NCBI RefSeq assembly: GCF_002080045.1
Contig: NZ_MUIN01000013.1
Span: forward strand, 36,412-100,411
Length of the DNA: 64,000 bases
Reading direction: 5' to 3'
DNA from: Pseudomonas sp. Bc-h
Lineage (GTDB): Bacteria > Pseudomonadota > Gammaproteobacteria > Pseudomonadales > Pseudomonadaceae
Shown: positions 17,514 to 26,388 of the stretch, piece after piece
Position numbering within the stretch: position 1 is the stretch's first letter
Layout of the letters: each line of letters begins with the position of its first letter
Translations under genes and position numbers: made by a program
Notes under the pieces: model-generated
Databases searched by the model: none
Told to the model about the DNA's origin: nothing
What the model saw: the letters and a program-made list of their open reading frames with translations, nothing else

Positions 17514-18239
17514 CAGGGAAGCTCCAGGACTGCACGTTGGCGAGGCGCGGGTCTTCAGAGCATAGGTGAGAATAGGGAGGATTTGACTGTTGACGAACGC
17601 AGCCCGCGGTTTTTACCCAATACCCGCGGGAGACGCCGGAGCTGTGCGAGGGTGCTGGCAGCGATGGCGGTGTGTCTGATGGCTCATCTGCTAACTGATC
17701 CACCGCCTCGTCCGAATCGCGGCCCGTACCCTCGCACAGCTCCGGCTTCTCCCACAGAGATCGGTGTTCAACTCTAAAATCTCGGCTCGATACACAACAC
17801 CGTAGCAGTCCGGCTCGCCGACGGTGGCGATCATGAGTACACCATCGCCGGCGAAGCCGGACTGCTACAAGGAGCACCGAAGATCCCGATCCTGATCCTG
17901 CTGCTCTTGCTCCTGCTTTTGCTTCTAAGCGCGCAATAGCCCACACACCACAAATCGCGACTTGGGTGCAGGCTGAACGCAGGTGGCGTGGAGTGGGCCG
18001 AGCGGCATGGATGCCGCGAGAGCCGCCGTTCGGCCATGGATGGCCGGTCGGCGGCGGGCCCACGGAGCGTCGCCGGAGTGAAGGTACCCGACGAAGTCGG
18101 GCCCAACCAGGAGCAGGGCCTTTTGGTTACTTTTTGATGGTCCGGCACTCCGGCTCTTGAAAAAGTAACTCGCCGAAGGCGAAACAGCTCTGGCGTTAGC
18201 CAGAACGCTCTTCAGCGACGCTGAACCTACGGACGAAAA
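17514..18239. repeat. 726-base gene-free stretch with several repeat elements
   Basis: An inverted repeat spans about 17619-17757, with GAGACGCCGGAGCTGTGCGA matched by CTCGCACAGCTCCGGCTTCT. A REP-like palindrome is at about 17802-17869 (GTAGCAGTCCGGC to GCCGGACTGCTAC). From about 17940 to 18236 there is a multi-arm element with TTGGTTACTTTTT and AAAAAGTAAC arms. No protein or RNA gene is supported. Confidence 0.7.
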
Positions 18240-19391
18240 TCAATGCGCCCCAGCCGCCTTGTTCAAATCACTCTCCGCCCACTGCGTATAAACACACGCA
18301 TCCGCCGTAGCCCACCGAACCCGCACCTGATCCCCGGCCTTGAGCGGCATCCCGGCTGCAGAAAGCGCCTTGACCGTCATACTCGTCCCACCCTGAGTCA
18401 TCACCGTACACGTCTGACTCTCCCCCAAAAACAACACCTCACCCACCTTCGCACTGACCTCATTCCAGCCAGTCTGCAACGGCTGCAACGCCGCCTGCTC
18501 GACGCTCAACGCCTGGGCCTTTTCCGGACGAATCATCAACAACACATCCTGATCCGTCACCAGCCCCGCCGTCAGCCGGATCGACAGCGACTGCCCCTCG
18601 AACGTCGCCACGCCATTGCCCTGCGCCTTGAGCTTGAGGAAATTGGAATTCCCCAGAAACGAAGCAACGAAAGCATTCGGCGGGTTCTGATACAAGTCAT
18701 AACCACTGCCAAGCCCGACAATCTTGCCGTGGCTGAAAATCGCGATGCGCTGAGACAGCCGCATGGCTTCTTCCTGATCGTGAGTCACGTAAACAATGGT
18801 GATGCCGAGCCGGCGATGAAGCTGGCGCAACTCGTCCTGCAAATCCTCACGCAGCTTCTTGTCCAGCGCGCCAAGAGGTTCGTCCATCAGCAGAATCCGT
18901 GGCTCGTACACCAGAGCCCGAGCGATCGCAACGCGCTGCTGCTGCCCGCCCGACAGTTGCGAAGGGCGGCGATGGGCGAACTGTTCCAGTTGCACCAGCT
19001 TGAGCATCGCGTCGACGCGCTTGTTGCGCTCGGCCGGGGCGAGCTTGCGGATTGCGAGCGGGAAGGCAATGTTGTCGCGCACCGATAGATGCGGAAACAA
19101 CGAATAACGTTGGAACACCATGCCGATATCGCGCTTGTGCGGCGGCACGTTCACCAGGGATTTACCCGACACCAGAATCTCGCCGGAGCTGGGCGTCTCG
19201 AACCCCGCCAGCATCGACAGCGTGGTGCTCTTGCCCGAGCCGCTGGAGCCAAGGAAAGTCAGGAATTCGCCGTCCTGGATGTCCAGCGAGATGTTGTCCA
19301 CTGCAGCGAAATCGCCGTAATGCTTGTTCAGGTTGCACAGGCTGACCAGGGTCTGCTGTGGCTGTGCGGAATCTTTGATCACGGCGCTCAT
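18240..19391 (-). CDS. ABC importer ATP-binding protein (PotA-like)
   Basis: This 383-residue ATPase has Walker A GSSGSGKST (about residues 48-56), signature LSGGQQQR, Walker B ILLMDEPLGALD and the switch His in YVTHDQEEAM. A C-terminal TOBE-type domain (about 290-383, LLMIRPEKAQAL) marks the polyamine/spermidine-type import family. The start at 19391 overlaps the permease stop in an ATGA. It powers the import of the solute bound by the protein at 21151-22176. Confidence 0.92.
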   Translation of the reverse strand: MSAVIKDSAQPQQTLVSLCNLNKHYGDFAAVDNISLDIQDGEFLTFLGSSGSGKSTTLSMLAGFETPSSGEILVSGKSLVNVPPHKRDIGMVFQRYSLFPHLSVRDNIAFPLAIRKLAPAERNKRVDAMLKLVQLEQFAHRRPSQLSGGQQQRVAIARALVYEPRILLMDEPLGALDKKLREDLQDELRQLHRRLGITIVYVTHDQEEAMRLSQRIAIFSHGKIVGLGSGYDLYQNPPNAFVASFLGNSNFLKLKAQGNGVATFEGQSLSIRLTAGLVTDQDVLLMIRPEKAQALSVEQAALQPLQTGWNEVSAKVGEVLFLGESQTCTVMTQGGTSMTVKALSAAGMPLKAGDQVRVRWATADACVYTQWAESDLNKAAGAH

Positions 19392-20203
19392 GAAGGCATC
19401 CTCGCTTCGTTGCGGCGACGCAGGGTCGCGGCGATAAACATCACCAGTACCGACAGGGCGATCAGCAGCGTCGAGGCGACGGCGATCACCGGGGTCAGGT
19501 CCTGGCGCAGGGTGGTCCACATCTTGACGGGCAGGGTCTGCAGGTTCGGGCTGGCCATCATCACGCTCAGCACCACCTCATCCCACGACACCAGAAAGGC
19601 AAACAGCGCACCGGCCACCATGCCGGGACGAATCCCCGGAAATGTCACCTTGAGCACTGCCTGAATCCGCGAGGCACCGCAGATGACCGCTGCATCCTCA
19701 ATGGACTGATCGAACAGCTTCAGCGAGTTGATGATCGAGATAATGGTGAAGGGCAGCGCGACGATCACGTGGCTGACCACGAAAGAAAACAGCGTGCCGG
19801 TATAACCGAGCTTGAGAAACAGCGCATAGACCGCCACGGCGATGATCACCAGCGGCACGATCATCGGCAGGGTGAAGATGCCGTACAGCATGTCGCGCCC
19901 CGGAAAGCGTCCGCGCACCAGTGCGAAAGCGGTCGGCAGGCCCAACGCTACGGCACAGATGGTCGTCAGTACCGCGACTTTCAGACTGGCGAAAGCGGCT
20001 GCCATCCATTCCGGATTGTTGAAGAACTGCTGATACCACTTCAGCGTCCAGCCGGGCGGTGGAAACACCAGCCACTGCGAGGAGCCGAACGACAGCAGCA
20101 CGATGAACACGATCGGCAGCAGCAGAAACAGCGCGATCAGCCCGGTGACCGAATACAGGCCCCAGCGCAGGCGCGGGCTCATGGCATTGGGAGTCAGGAG
20201 CAT
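19388..20203 (-). CDS. ABC importer permease (PotC-like)
   Basis: This 271-residue permease has six membrane helices and the EAA-type cytoplasmic loop (EDAAVICGASRIQAVLKVTFPGI). The start at 20203 is preceded by GAGG with 9 bases spacing; the second ATG seven codons on has no ribosome site. It lies between the other permease and the ATPase in a compact four-gene operon. Confidence 0.9.
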   Translation of the reverse strand: MLLTPNAMSPRLRWGLYSVTGLIALFLLLPIVFIVLLSFGSSQWLVFPPPGWTLKWYQQFFNNPEWMAAAFASLKVAVLTTICAVALGLPTAFALVRGRFPGRDMLYGIFTLPMIVPLVIIAVAVYALFLKLGYTGTLFSFVVSHVIVALPFTIISIINSLKLFDQSIEDAAVICGASRIQAVLKVTFPGIRPGMVAGALFAFLVSWDEVVLSVMMASPNLQTLPVKMWTTLRQDLTPVIAVASTLLIALSVLVMFIAATLRRRNEARMPS

Positions 20204-20209
20204 GGCGGT

Positions 20210-21148
20210 TTACCTCGCGTTAGTGGCGCCGACCGGGGATTCCGGCTGCAGCTTGAGGTAGAAATAGAACAGCACCAGAGTGATCACGATCAGCAACGCG
20301 GCGCCGGCACTGGCCAAACCCCAGTTGAGGAACGATTGCACCTGCTGGACGATGAATTCCGGCAGCATCATGTCTTGGGCGCCGCCGAGCAGAGCCGGGG
20401 TGACGTAGTACCCGAGCGACATGACGAACACCATCAGACCGCCCGAGAACAGGCCCGAGCGACACAGCGGCAGGAACACTTTGAAGAAGTTGGTCCAGGG
20501 ACTCGCGCCGCAGATGGAACCGGCCTGCAGCACCATCGGGTCGATGGCGGCCATGGTCGCCTGCAACGGCAACACGATGAACGGGATCATGATGTAGCTC
20601 ATGCCAATCACCACGCCGGTCAGGTTGTGCACCATTTCCAGCGGCTGATCGATGATGCCCATCGCCATCAACGCCTTGTTGATGACACCCGATGCCTGCA
20701 ACAGCACCAGCCAGGAATAGGTGCGCGCCAACAGACTGGTCCACATCGACAGCAGCACGATGTTGAGCATCCAGCGACCCCAGCCGCGTGGCACCAGCGT
20801 GATCGCCCAGGCCAGCGGAAAGCCCAGCAACAGGCTGAACAGCGTGACCAGACCCGCCACCGAGAAGGTATTGAACAGCACTCGCGCATAAGCGGAGTTG
20901 GCGAACAGTTGCTCGTAGTTACCCAGCCCCGGCGTCGGTTCCAGTACGCCGCGCAGCAACAGACCGATCAACGGCGCGAAGAAAAACAGACCGAGAAAGA
21001 GCAGGGCGGGCAGCAGGTTGCGGCTGCCTTTCCAGCGCTGCGACAACGGGGTTGTCTGTTTCATCGTCACGGCCTGAGCGGGTGCCGCGCCGGCGGTGCT
21101 GGACGCACCACCGACAGGCTTGGATTGACGGGACGCGAGGGCCGTCAT
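20210..21148 (-). CDS. ABC importer permease (PotB-like)
   Basis: The protein has 312 residues from the ATG at 21148, two bases after the stop of the binding-protein gene. An upstream in-frame ATG at 21175 would add 9 residues and overlap it. There are six hydrophobic spans and the loop QAGSICGASPWTNFFKVFLPL. A polar N terminus of about 35 residues precedes the first helix. Confidence 0.88.
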   Translation of the reverse strand: MTALASRQSKPVGGASSTAGAAPAQAVTMKQTTPLSQRWKGSRNLLPALLFLGLFFFAPLIGLLLRGVLEPTPGLGNYEQLFANSAYARVLFNTFSVAGLVTLFSLLLGFPLAWAITLVPRGWGRWMLNIVLLSMWTSLLARTYSWLVLLQASGVINKALMAMGIIDQPLEMVHNLTGVVIGMSYIMIPFIVLPLQATMAAIDPMVLQAGSICGASPWTNFFKVFLPLCRSGLFSGGLMVFVMSLGYYVTPALLGGAQDMMLPEFIVQQVQSFLNWGLASAGAALLIVITLVLFYFYLKLQPESPVGATNAR

Positions 21149-21150
21149 TT

Positions 21151-22176
21151 TTATTTGACCAGCCATTCGTTCCACCGTGTCGCGATGGCCGGACCGTTCT
21201 TGGCCCAGTACGCGAAGTCGAGAGTGATTTGATCCTTAGCGTAGGCGGTTGGCAGGTTCGGCGCGAGGGCCGAGTCCAGGCGCTGAACGCTGTCCAGATT
21301 GACCGGCGCATAGGCGGTCAGGTTGGAGAAGTCTGCCTGACCCTTGGCGCTGGACGCCTCGGCAATCAGCTTCATCGCTGCGTCCTTGTTCTTCGCGCCC
21401 TTCGGTACCACCAGGAAATCAGCCATGACCAGGTTCTGCTTCCAGCTCACGCCAACCGGTGCGCCATCCTGCTGCAGGGCATAGGTGCGGCCGTTCCAGA
21501 ACTGGCCCAGCGAAGCTTCACCGGACGCCAGCAGTTGTTGCGATTGAGCGCCGCCACCCCACCAGACGATGTCTTTCTTGATGGTGTCGAGCTTCTTGAA
21601 AGCGCGATCCAGGTCCAGCGGATAGAGCTTGTCGGCGGGCACGCCATCAGCCAGCAGCGCCAGCTCCAGCACGCCAGGGCTCGGCCATTTGTACAGCGCG
21701 CGTTTGCCGGGGTAGGTCTTGGTGTCGAACAGGGCGGTCCAGTCATCCGGCTTGGCCTTGCCGAGTTTGCTTTCGTTGTAGCCGAGCACGAAGGAGAAGT
21801 AGAAGGAGCCGACGCCGTGGTCCGAGACGAAGCGTGGGTCGATGCGATCTTTCTTGATCACGTTGAAATCGAGGGGTTCGAGCAGGCCTTCGCTGGCGGC
21901 ACGCAGGGCGAAGTCGGCTTCGACGTCGACCACATCCCACTGCACGTTGCCGCTCTCGACCATGGCCTTGAGTTTGCCGTAGTCGGTAGGGCCGTCCTGA
22001 ACCACGGCGGTGCCGGAGCTCTTGGTGAACGAGTTGGCCCAGGCCTGCTTTTGTGCATCCTGAGTCGAGCCGCCCCAGCTGACGAAATTGACGCTGTCGG
22101 CAGCCATCGCGGCGTGACACGAGAAGGCCAACACACCCGCTGCCAGGACCGCTGTTGCACGTTGAATCAACACCAT
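21151..22176 (-). CDS. ABC importer substrate-binding protein (PotD-like)
   Basis: This 341-residue periplasmic protein has a signal peptide ending CHAAMA before ADSVNFVSWGGS. The mature part has the polyamine-binding-type fold (VNFVSWGGSTQDAQ, WDVVDVEADFALRAASEGLLEPLD). The ATG at 22176 is preferred because AGGG lies 7 bases upstream; a GTG two codons earlier is too close to that site. It is the first gene of the importer operon, with operator d 185 bases upstream. Aromatic residues in the cleft suggest a cationic or ring ligand, but this is a guess. Confidence 0.9.
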   Translation of the reverse strand: MVLIQRATAVLAAGVLAFSCHAAMAADSVNFVSWGGSTQDAQKQAWANSFTKSSGTAVVQDGPTDYGKLKAMVESGNVQWDVVDVEADFALRAASEGLLEPLDFNVIKKDRIDPRFVSDHGVGSFYFSFVLGYNESKLGKAKPDDWTALFDTKTYPGKRALYKWPSPGVLELALLADGVPADKLYPLDLDRAFKKLDTIKKDIVWWGGGAQSQQLLASGEASLGQFWNGRTYALQQDGAPVGVSWKQNLVMADFLVVPKGAKNKDAAMKLIAEASSAKGQADFSNLTAYAPVNLDSVQRLDSALAPNLPTAYAKDQITLDFAYWAKNGPAIATRWNEWLVK

Positions 22177-22353
22177 TTTCACGCCCTCATTTGTTGTGTT
22201 TTTGAGCGGGCTTCTGTTGCCCGCCTGTCGGGAGCAGTGGGCCTTCGGATTCTCATCCTCAAGCCTTGAAAAACGGGGCCGGTCAGGGGCTGTTGTTTGT
22301 GCTGTCCCTTGCGGGCGCCACTGACTGAAAAAAGCTACGGCCTACGGAATGTC

Positions 22354-22381
22354 ATATTATGGTATTCCAAACTTTCTGCAA
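22354..22381 (-). promoter_or_regulatory. Promoter of the ABC importer operon with operator d in its spacer
   Basis: On the minus strand a -35 TTGCAG (22376-22381) and a -10 TAATAT (22354-22359) are 16 bases apart. The operator variant GGAATACC (22361-22368) sits in the spacer, next to the -10. The same operator-TAATAT layout occurs at site c. A weaker sigma-54 reading of 22377-22392 is also possible. Confidence 0.6.
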
Positions 22382-22477
22382 GCACTTTGCCGTTCTGAAA
22401 ACCTCGTATTTTTGATTTTTTTGTAAGGACAGGCCCCGTGTTTACAGGGCCAAACGGTGATTGACCGGTGAAACGTA

Positions 22478-23608
22478 TCAGCTCGAAGCGGGCTGTACGG
22501 TGCCAGGAAACGGAATGCTTTCAACCACTTCCAGATCGTAGCCGGTGAGGCCCGCGTATTTCAGCGGAGGGCCCAGGTGACGCAGTTTGCCGACGCCGAT
22601 GTCTTGCAGGATTTGCGCCCCGGTGCCGACTTCCGAATAAATTCGCGACTGCGAACGGGTGTACTGGCGCGGCGCTTGGGTCAACTGCGGGATACGTTCG
22701 AGCAGCGCCTGGGAAGATTCGTGATTGGCCAGCACCACAACGACGCCTCGGCCTTCTTCGGCGACCTTTTGCAGGGCGGCCCACAGCGTCCAGTTGACCG
22801 GGCCGTTGTATTCCGCGCCCACCAGGTCGCGCAGCGGATCCACCACATGCACGCGCACCAGCGTCGGTTCGTCTCGGCGCACATCACCCATGACCATGGC
22901 CATGTGGACACCGCCTTCGATGCGATCCTCGTAGCTGATCAGGCGGAAAGTGCCGTGTACCGTCGGCAACTCGCGTTCGCCGATGCGCACCACCGTGTGT
23001 TCGGTGCTCAGGCGGTAATGGATCAGGTCGGCGATGGTGCCGATGCGGATGCCGTGCTTTTCCGCGAAGCGTTCCAGGTCAGGGCGGCGAGCCATGGTCC
23101 CGTCGTCGTTCATCACTTCGACGATCACCGAAGCTGGAGTGAAGCCAGCAAGACTCGCCAGATCGCAACCGGCCTCGGTATGCCCGGCGCGGGTCAGCAC
23201 ACCGCCCTCGCGGGCGCGCAACGGAAAGATATGACCGGGCTGCACCAGGTCTTCCGGCTGGGCATCCAGTGCAACGGCCGCCTGCACGGTGCGCGCCCGG
23301 TCGGCTGCGGAAATGCCGGTGGTGACGCCGGTCGCTGCTTCGATCGATACCGTGAAGGCCGTGGAAAACACGCTGCCGTTGCTCGGCACCATTTGCTCCA
23401 GGCCCAGCCGCTGGCAATGATCGTCGGTCAGCGTCAGGCAGATCAGACCGCGCGCTTCGTTGGCCATGAAGCTGATGGCCTGTGGAGTGCAGCGGTCGGC
23501 CGCAAGCAGCAGGTCGCCTTCGTTTTCGCGGTCTTCGTCATCGACCAAGAGGACCATCTTGCCTTGGCGGTAATCTTCGATGATGTCTTCGATGCGGTCG
23601 AACGCCAT
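22478..23608 (-). CDS. ribB: 3,4-dihydroxy-2-butanone-4-phosphate synthase fused to an inactive GTP-cyclohydrolase-II-like domain (RibBX type)
   Basis: The protein has 376 residues. Residues 1-200 form an intact RibB with acidic loop DDEDRENEGD and the HTEAG motif, making the four-carbon riboflavin precursor from ribulose 5-phosphate. Residues about 205-376 resemble RibA, but the three zinc Cys are absent: the usual HSECLTGD...CDCG stretch reads HVVDPLRDLVGAEYNG. This half cannot be a normal GTP cyclohydrolase II. The start at 23608 leaves only 112 bases to the divergent gene. That is too short for an FMN riboswitch, but an operator is present at 23644. It is likely a pathway-specific copy raising flavin supply for the monooxygenase system. 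Confidence 0.88.
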   Translation of the reverse strand: MAFDRIEDIIEDYRQGKMVLLVDDEDRENEGDLLLAADRCTPQAISFMANEARGLICLTLTDDHCQRLGLEQMVPSNGSVFSTAFTVSIEAATGVTTGISAADRARTVQAAVALDAQPEDLVQPGHIFPLRAREGGVLTRAGHTEAGCDLASLAGFTPASVIVEVMNDDGTMARRPDLERFAEKHGIRIGTIADLIHYRLSTEHTVVRIGERELPTVHGTFRLISYEDRIEGGVHMAMVMGDVRRDEPTLVRVHVVDPLRDLVGAEYNGPVNWTLWAALQKVAEEGRGVVVVLANHESSQALLERIPQLTQAPRQYTRSQSRIYSEVGTGAQILQDIGVGKLRHLGPPLKYAGLTGYDLEVVESIPFPGTVQPASS

Positions 23609-23643
23609 ACTCGGGATCTCTGTTTTATGAGATGGAAAATAGT

Positions 23644-23651
23644 GGTATACC
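23644..23651. promoter_or_regulatory. GGTATACC operator (site e) between ribB and the DUF1330 gene
   Basis: TGGTATACCA is a perfect 10-base palindrome with ATAAGACAG on one side. It lies 36 bases before ribB and 70 bases before the divergent DUF1330 gene, so one site can control both. Confidence 0.65.
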
Positions 23652-23720
23652 ATAAGACAGAATATTTCACAGATTCCAGCGTTTTGAAACCACAACATTG
23701 ATTAATCAGCGAGAGTGCGA

Positions 23721-24014
23721 ATGAAGGCTTACTGGATTGCCCACGTAGACATCACCGACCCGACGCAATACGCCGAATACACCCAGCGCGGGCCTGCGGC
23801 ATTCGCCAAATACGGCGGGAAGTTTCTGGCACGCGGCGGCCGCGCCGAAGCGTTGGAAGGCCGCAAGACCCCGCAGCGCACCGTGATCATCGAGTTCGAA
23901 TCCTACGAGCAGGCATTGGCCTGTTATCACTCGGTCGAGTATCAGGAGGCGATGAGCCACCGACACGGCGTGGCCCATGCCGAGATCGTGATTGTCGAGG
24001 CGTTTGCGGGGTAG
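23721..24014 (+). CDS. DUF1330-family protein
   Basis: This 97-residue protein of the DUF1330 ferredoxin-like fold has the family pattern YWIAHVDITDP, AAFAKYGGKFLARGG, RTVIIEFESYEQALACYHS and EYQEAMSHR. Family members are small dimeric alpha-beta barrels often found beside oxygenases; the function is not known. The ATG at 23721 is preferred to a GTG two codons earlier because of GCGAGAG 6 bases upstream. A broken second copy of its 3' end lies at 26389-26482. Confidence 0.85.
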   Translation: MKAYWIAHVDITDPTQYAEYTQRGPAAFAKYGGKFLARGGRAEALEGRKTPQRTVIIEFESYEQALACYHSVEYQEAMSHRHGVAHAEIVIVEAFAG

Positions 24015-24031
24015 CCCCGCGCTATGAAAGG

Positions 24032-24098
24032 CGCCCCGGCTTGCTGGCGATGGTGATTCAAGGATCGCTGGCGCTGGCAAGCCGCGCGGCTACTGCGG
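24032..24098. repeat. REP-like palindrome
   Basis: CGGCTTGCTGGCGATGG is matched by the CGCTGGCAAGCCG arm. It separates the convergent DUF1330 and phosphatidate cytidylyltransferase genes. Confidence 0.55.
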
Positions 24099-24100
24099 TA

Positions 24101-25045
24101 TCAGACGGAGAAGAAGTACCGGGTCATATGGAAGAAGATGGGCGCCGCAAAACACACGGAGTCCATGCGGTCCAGCATGCCGCCGTGACCCTTGATCATC
24201 GTTCCCCAGTCTTTGGCGCTGAGGCTGCGTTTGATCGCCGACATGACCAGGCCGCCGAGAAAGCCCATGACGACGATCACCAGCGACATCAGCAGTGACT
24301 CGACGAAGCTGAACGGTGTGATCCAGAACATGCATCCCCCGATCAGGGTGGCTGAGAGTCCACCACCGATCAGGCCTTCCACTGTTTTTGACGGGCTGAC
24401 CCGCGGCGCGACCTTGTGCTTGCCGAACAGCTTGCCGAACACGTACTGCAAGACATCGCTGATCTGAACCACAAACACCAGGTAGAACAGCAGCAGGGCG
24501 TTCTGCCCTTCGAAACCTTGCAGGTCCAGCAGCAGCAACGCCGGCGCGTGACTGATGCAGTAAACGCAGATCATCACCCCCCACTGGATTTTCGCCGAGC
24601 GCTCGAGAAAGGCGTCGGTGTCTCCGCTCAGTACCGCAATCGCGGGTAAGAGCAGGAAGGCGTACACCGGAATCAGCAGGGTGAACATTGAATACCAGTG
24701 GGTGCCGATCAACGTGTATTGCAGCGGGATCAGAATGAAAAAAGCCGAGAACAGTGCGTTATGGTCGCTGCGAGCAGTAGGCGCCAGGGTGATGAACTCG
24801 CGGAGCGCGAACAGCGAGATGAAACCGTACAGCACCACGGTCGCAGTACTGCCCAACAGTTGCGAAAGGAAGAGGATGATCAGCATCCCCCACCACGCAT
24901 TGATGCGTTGTTGCAGGTTTTGCGCCGTCGCGATTGCACCCTCGCTTCGAGCGCGCCGCGCGACCAGCCATCCGGTGATCGAAGCGAAAGCCAGCAGGCC
25001 GCCCATCGCGCCAAACAGCCACAGGAATTTCTGATCCAGACTCAT
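24101..25045 (-). CDS. Phosphatidate cytidylyltransferase family protein (CdsA/YnbB-like)
   Basis: This 314-residue integral membrane protein has about eight hydrophobic spans. It carries the CDP-diglyceride synthase signature near its C terminus: SAIKRSLSAKDWGTM followed by GHGGMLDRMDS. It should make CDP-diacylglycerol from phosphatidate and CTP. It overlaps the acyltransferase gene by 4 bases, in a three-gene cassette that resembles E. coli ynbAB with an acyltransferase added. It is probably an accessory rather than the housekeeping CdsA. Confidence 0.88.
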   Translation of the reverse strand: MSLDQKFLWLFGAMGGLLAFASITGWLVARRARSEGAIATAQNLQQRINAWWGMLIILFLSQLLGSTATVVLYGFISLFALREFITLAPTARSDHNALFSAFFILIPLQYTLIGTHWYSMFTLLIPVYAFLLLPAIAVLSGDTDAFLERSAKIQWGVMICVYCISHAPALLLLDLQGFEGQNALLLFYLVFVVQISDVLQYVFGKLFGKHKVAPRVSPSKTVEGLIGGGLSATLIGGCMFWITPFSFVESLLMSLVIVVMGFLGGLVMSAIKRSLSAKDWGTMIKGHGGMLDRMDSVCFAAPIFFHMTRYFFSV

Positions 25046-25641
25046 TTCGATAGCCTCACAATCGCTTCACGGGCGCGTTGCAGGAACGCCTGTTTGTCTT
25101 CGCCCGCCTGGATGTTCAGAGGGTTGCCAATGCGGATCGTGCACAGAATCGGCAGCGGCACATGCTTGCCCTTGGGCATGGAGCGGTGGAGGTTTTCCAG
25201 GTAGATGGGCACCAGGTCGACGTCGGGGAAGCTTTGGTGAAGCCGATACAGGCCCGATTTGAATTCACCCGGCAACGGCCGCGTGGATCGAGTACCTTCC
25301 GGAAAGATGATGATCGAGTGGCCTGCACGCACCGCTTCGAACACAGGCTCCAGTGCATTTTGACCGGGAGCGGGGTGGCGTTCGATCAGCACTGCGTTGA
25401 GCACGTTTTGCGAGATGTACGACAGGAACCGGTTCTTACCCCAGTAATCGGCTGCAGCGATCGGCTTGACGTCGCGCCGCGCCTCGGGCGGCAGCGCAGC
25501 GATGACCACCAGGGTGTCCATGTGGCTGGTGTGATTGGCGAAGTAGATTCGCTGGCGGGAAAGATCCGGCGGGCTTTCCCACCGTGCTGTGGCGCCGATC
25601 ACAAAGCGGATCAGCGCGATCAGGCATTTACTGATCCACAT
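25042..25641 (-). CDS. 1-acyl-glycerol-3-phosphate acyltransferase family protein
   Basis: This 199-residue PlsC-like acyltransferase has the catalytic motif NHTSHMD (HX4D, about residues 36-42), LIERH in the middle and the glycerol-phosphate-binding block FPEGTRS (about 113-119). It would acylate lysophosphatidate to phosphatidate, the substrate of the downstream CdsA-like enzyme. Its start overlaps the upstream gene by 14 bases, so the cassette is translationally coupled. Confidence 0.88.
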   Translation of the reverse strand: MWISKCLIALIRFVIGATARWESPPDLSRQRIYFANHTSHMDTLVVIAALPPEARRDVKPIAAADYWGKNRFLSYISQNVLNAVLIERHPAPGQNALEPVFEAVRAGHSIIIFPEGTRSTRPLPGEFKSGLYRLHQSFPDVDLVPIYLENLHRSMPKGKHVPLPILCTIRIGNPLNIQAGEDKQAFLQRAREAIVRLSK

Positions 25642-26260
25642 GAGACGCCTCCTCGAGTTGCTTGCAGATGGCCAGCGTTCGTGTGACGCAGGTCAGGGTG
25701 GAGCCGGCCGCAATGATCAGCAGCGCAACCAGCAACGCGTAATAGGTGCCGAACACACTGGTTTCCAAGGTGTTGACCAGTAGCCCGCTGGTCATCACGG
25801 CCATCCTGTGCTGCTTGGCCATCGGGCCCATGAAGTGTTGCGTCAAGCCCAGCGAACCGCCGAACACCCGGACATAGGCGGTGAGCGCTGCCGCCAGAGC
25901 GGCGAACCAGCCTAGCTCAGGGTGGTTGATGGCATAACCAAGGCCAACGATCAGCAGGCTGTCGGCCAGTCGGTCGGGGAATTCGTTGTAAAGGCTGCCG
26001 AAGGTGGATTTCTTGCCGCCTTCAACCGCGACCAGCCCGTCGAACAGGTTGCACAGCAGGCGCAGTTGAATGCCCAGCGCGCAGAGGAGGGAGCCCACAA
26101 TGCCGGTGTCGATATTCAGCGCCAGAACGCCTGCGGCGGCAAAACCCAGGCTGGCGACGGAGATCTGATTGGGGGAGATGTTGCTGCGTGAAAGGGCTTC
26201 GGTGATGCGTCTTGCCCAGAGGGTCGAGCGGCTTTTGATGGGTCTTCTGTTGTCGTTCAT
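25628..26260 (-). CDS. CDP-alcohol phosphatidyltransferase (YnbA-like)
   Basis: This 210-residue membrane protein has the CDP-alcohol transferase box in altered form. The usual DG-X2-AR-X8-G-X3-D-X3-D reads DGLVAVEGGKKST, then FGSLYNEFPDRLAD. Arg is replaced by Val and one Asp by Asn; the Asn change also occurs in YnbA as I recall it. The head group transferred is unknown. As first gene of the cassette it would use the CDP-diacylglycerol made by the CdsA-like protein. Confidence 0.85.
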   Translation of the reverse strand: MNDNRRPIKSRSTLWARRITEALSRSNISPNQISVASLGFAAAGVLALNIDTGIVGSLLCALGIQLRLLCNLFDGLVAVEGGKKSTFGSLYNEFPDRLADSLLIVGLGYAINHPELGWFAALAAALTAYVRVFGGSLGLTQHFMGPMAKQHRMAVMTSGLLVNTLETSVFGTYYALLVALLIIAAGSTLTCVTRTLAICKQLEEASHVDQ

Positions 26261-26388
26261 TGAAACGCTCCATCCGGGTTCGACGTTGGAATTCGAAGGG
26301 GGGACAGTCTATTCCTGAAAAATCGGTTCGACTGTAGGGCGTTTCCCAAATGGGGTGACTGTGAATCGGATGAGTACGAGTCCAAGGG

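Noticed and set aside
19769..21232. A 487-codon frame on the plus strand, opposite the ABC permeases
   Set aside because: The Gln/His/Arg-rich translation is the shadow of membrane-helix codons on the other strand.
22377..22392. Sigma-54 promoter before the ABC importer
   Set aside because: CGGCAAAGTGCTTGCA on the minus strand has correct GG/GC spacing, but the sigma-70 pair TTGCAG/TAATAT with the operator between fits better and matches site c.
23609..23720. FMN riboswitch before ribB
   Set aside because: Only 112 bases are available, shared with a divergent gene and an operator; no RFN-like conserved segments were seen.
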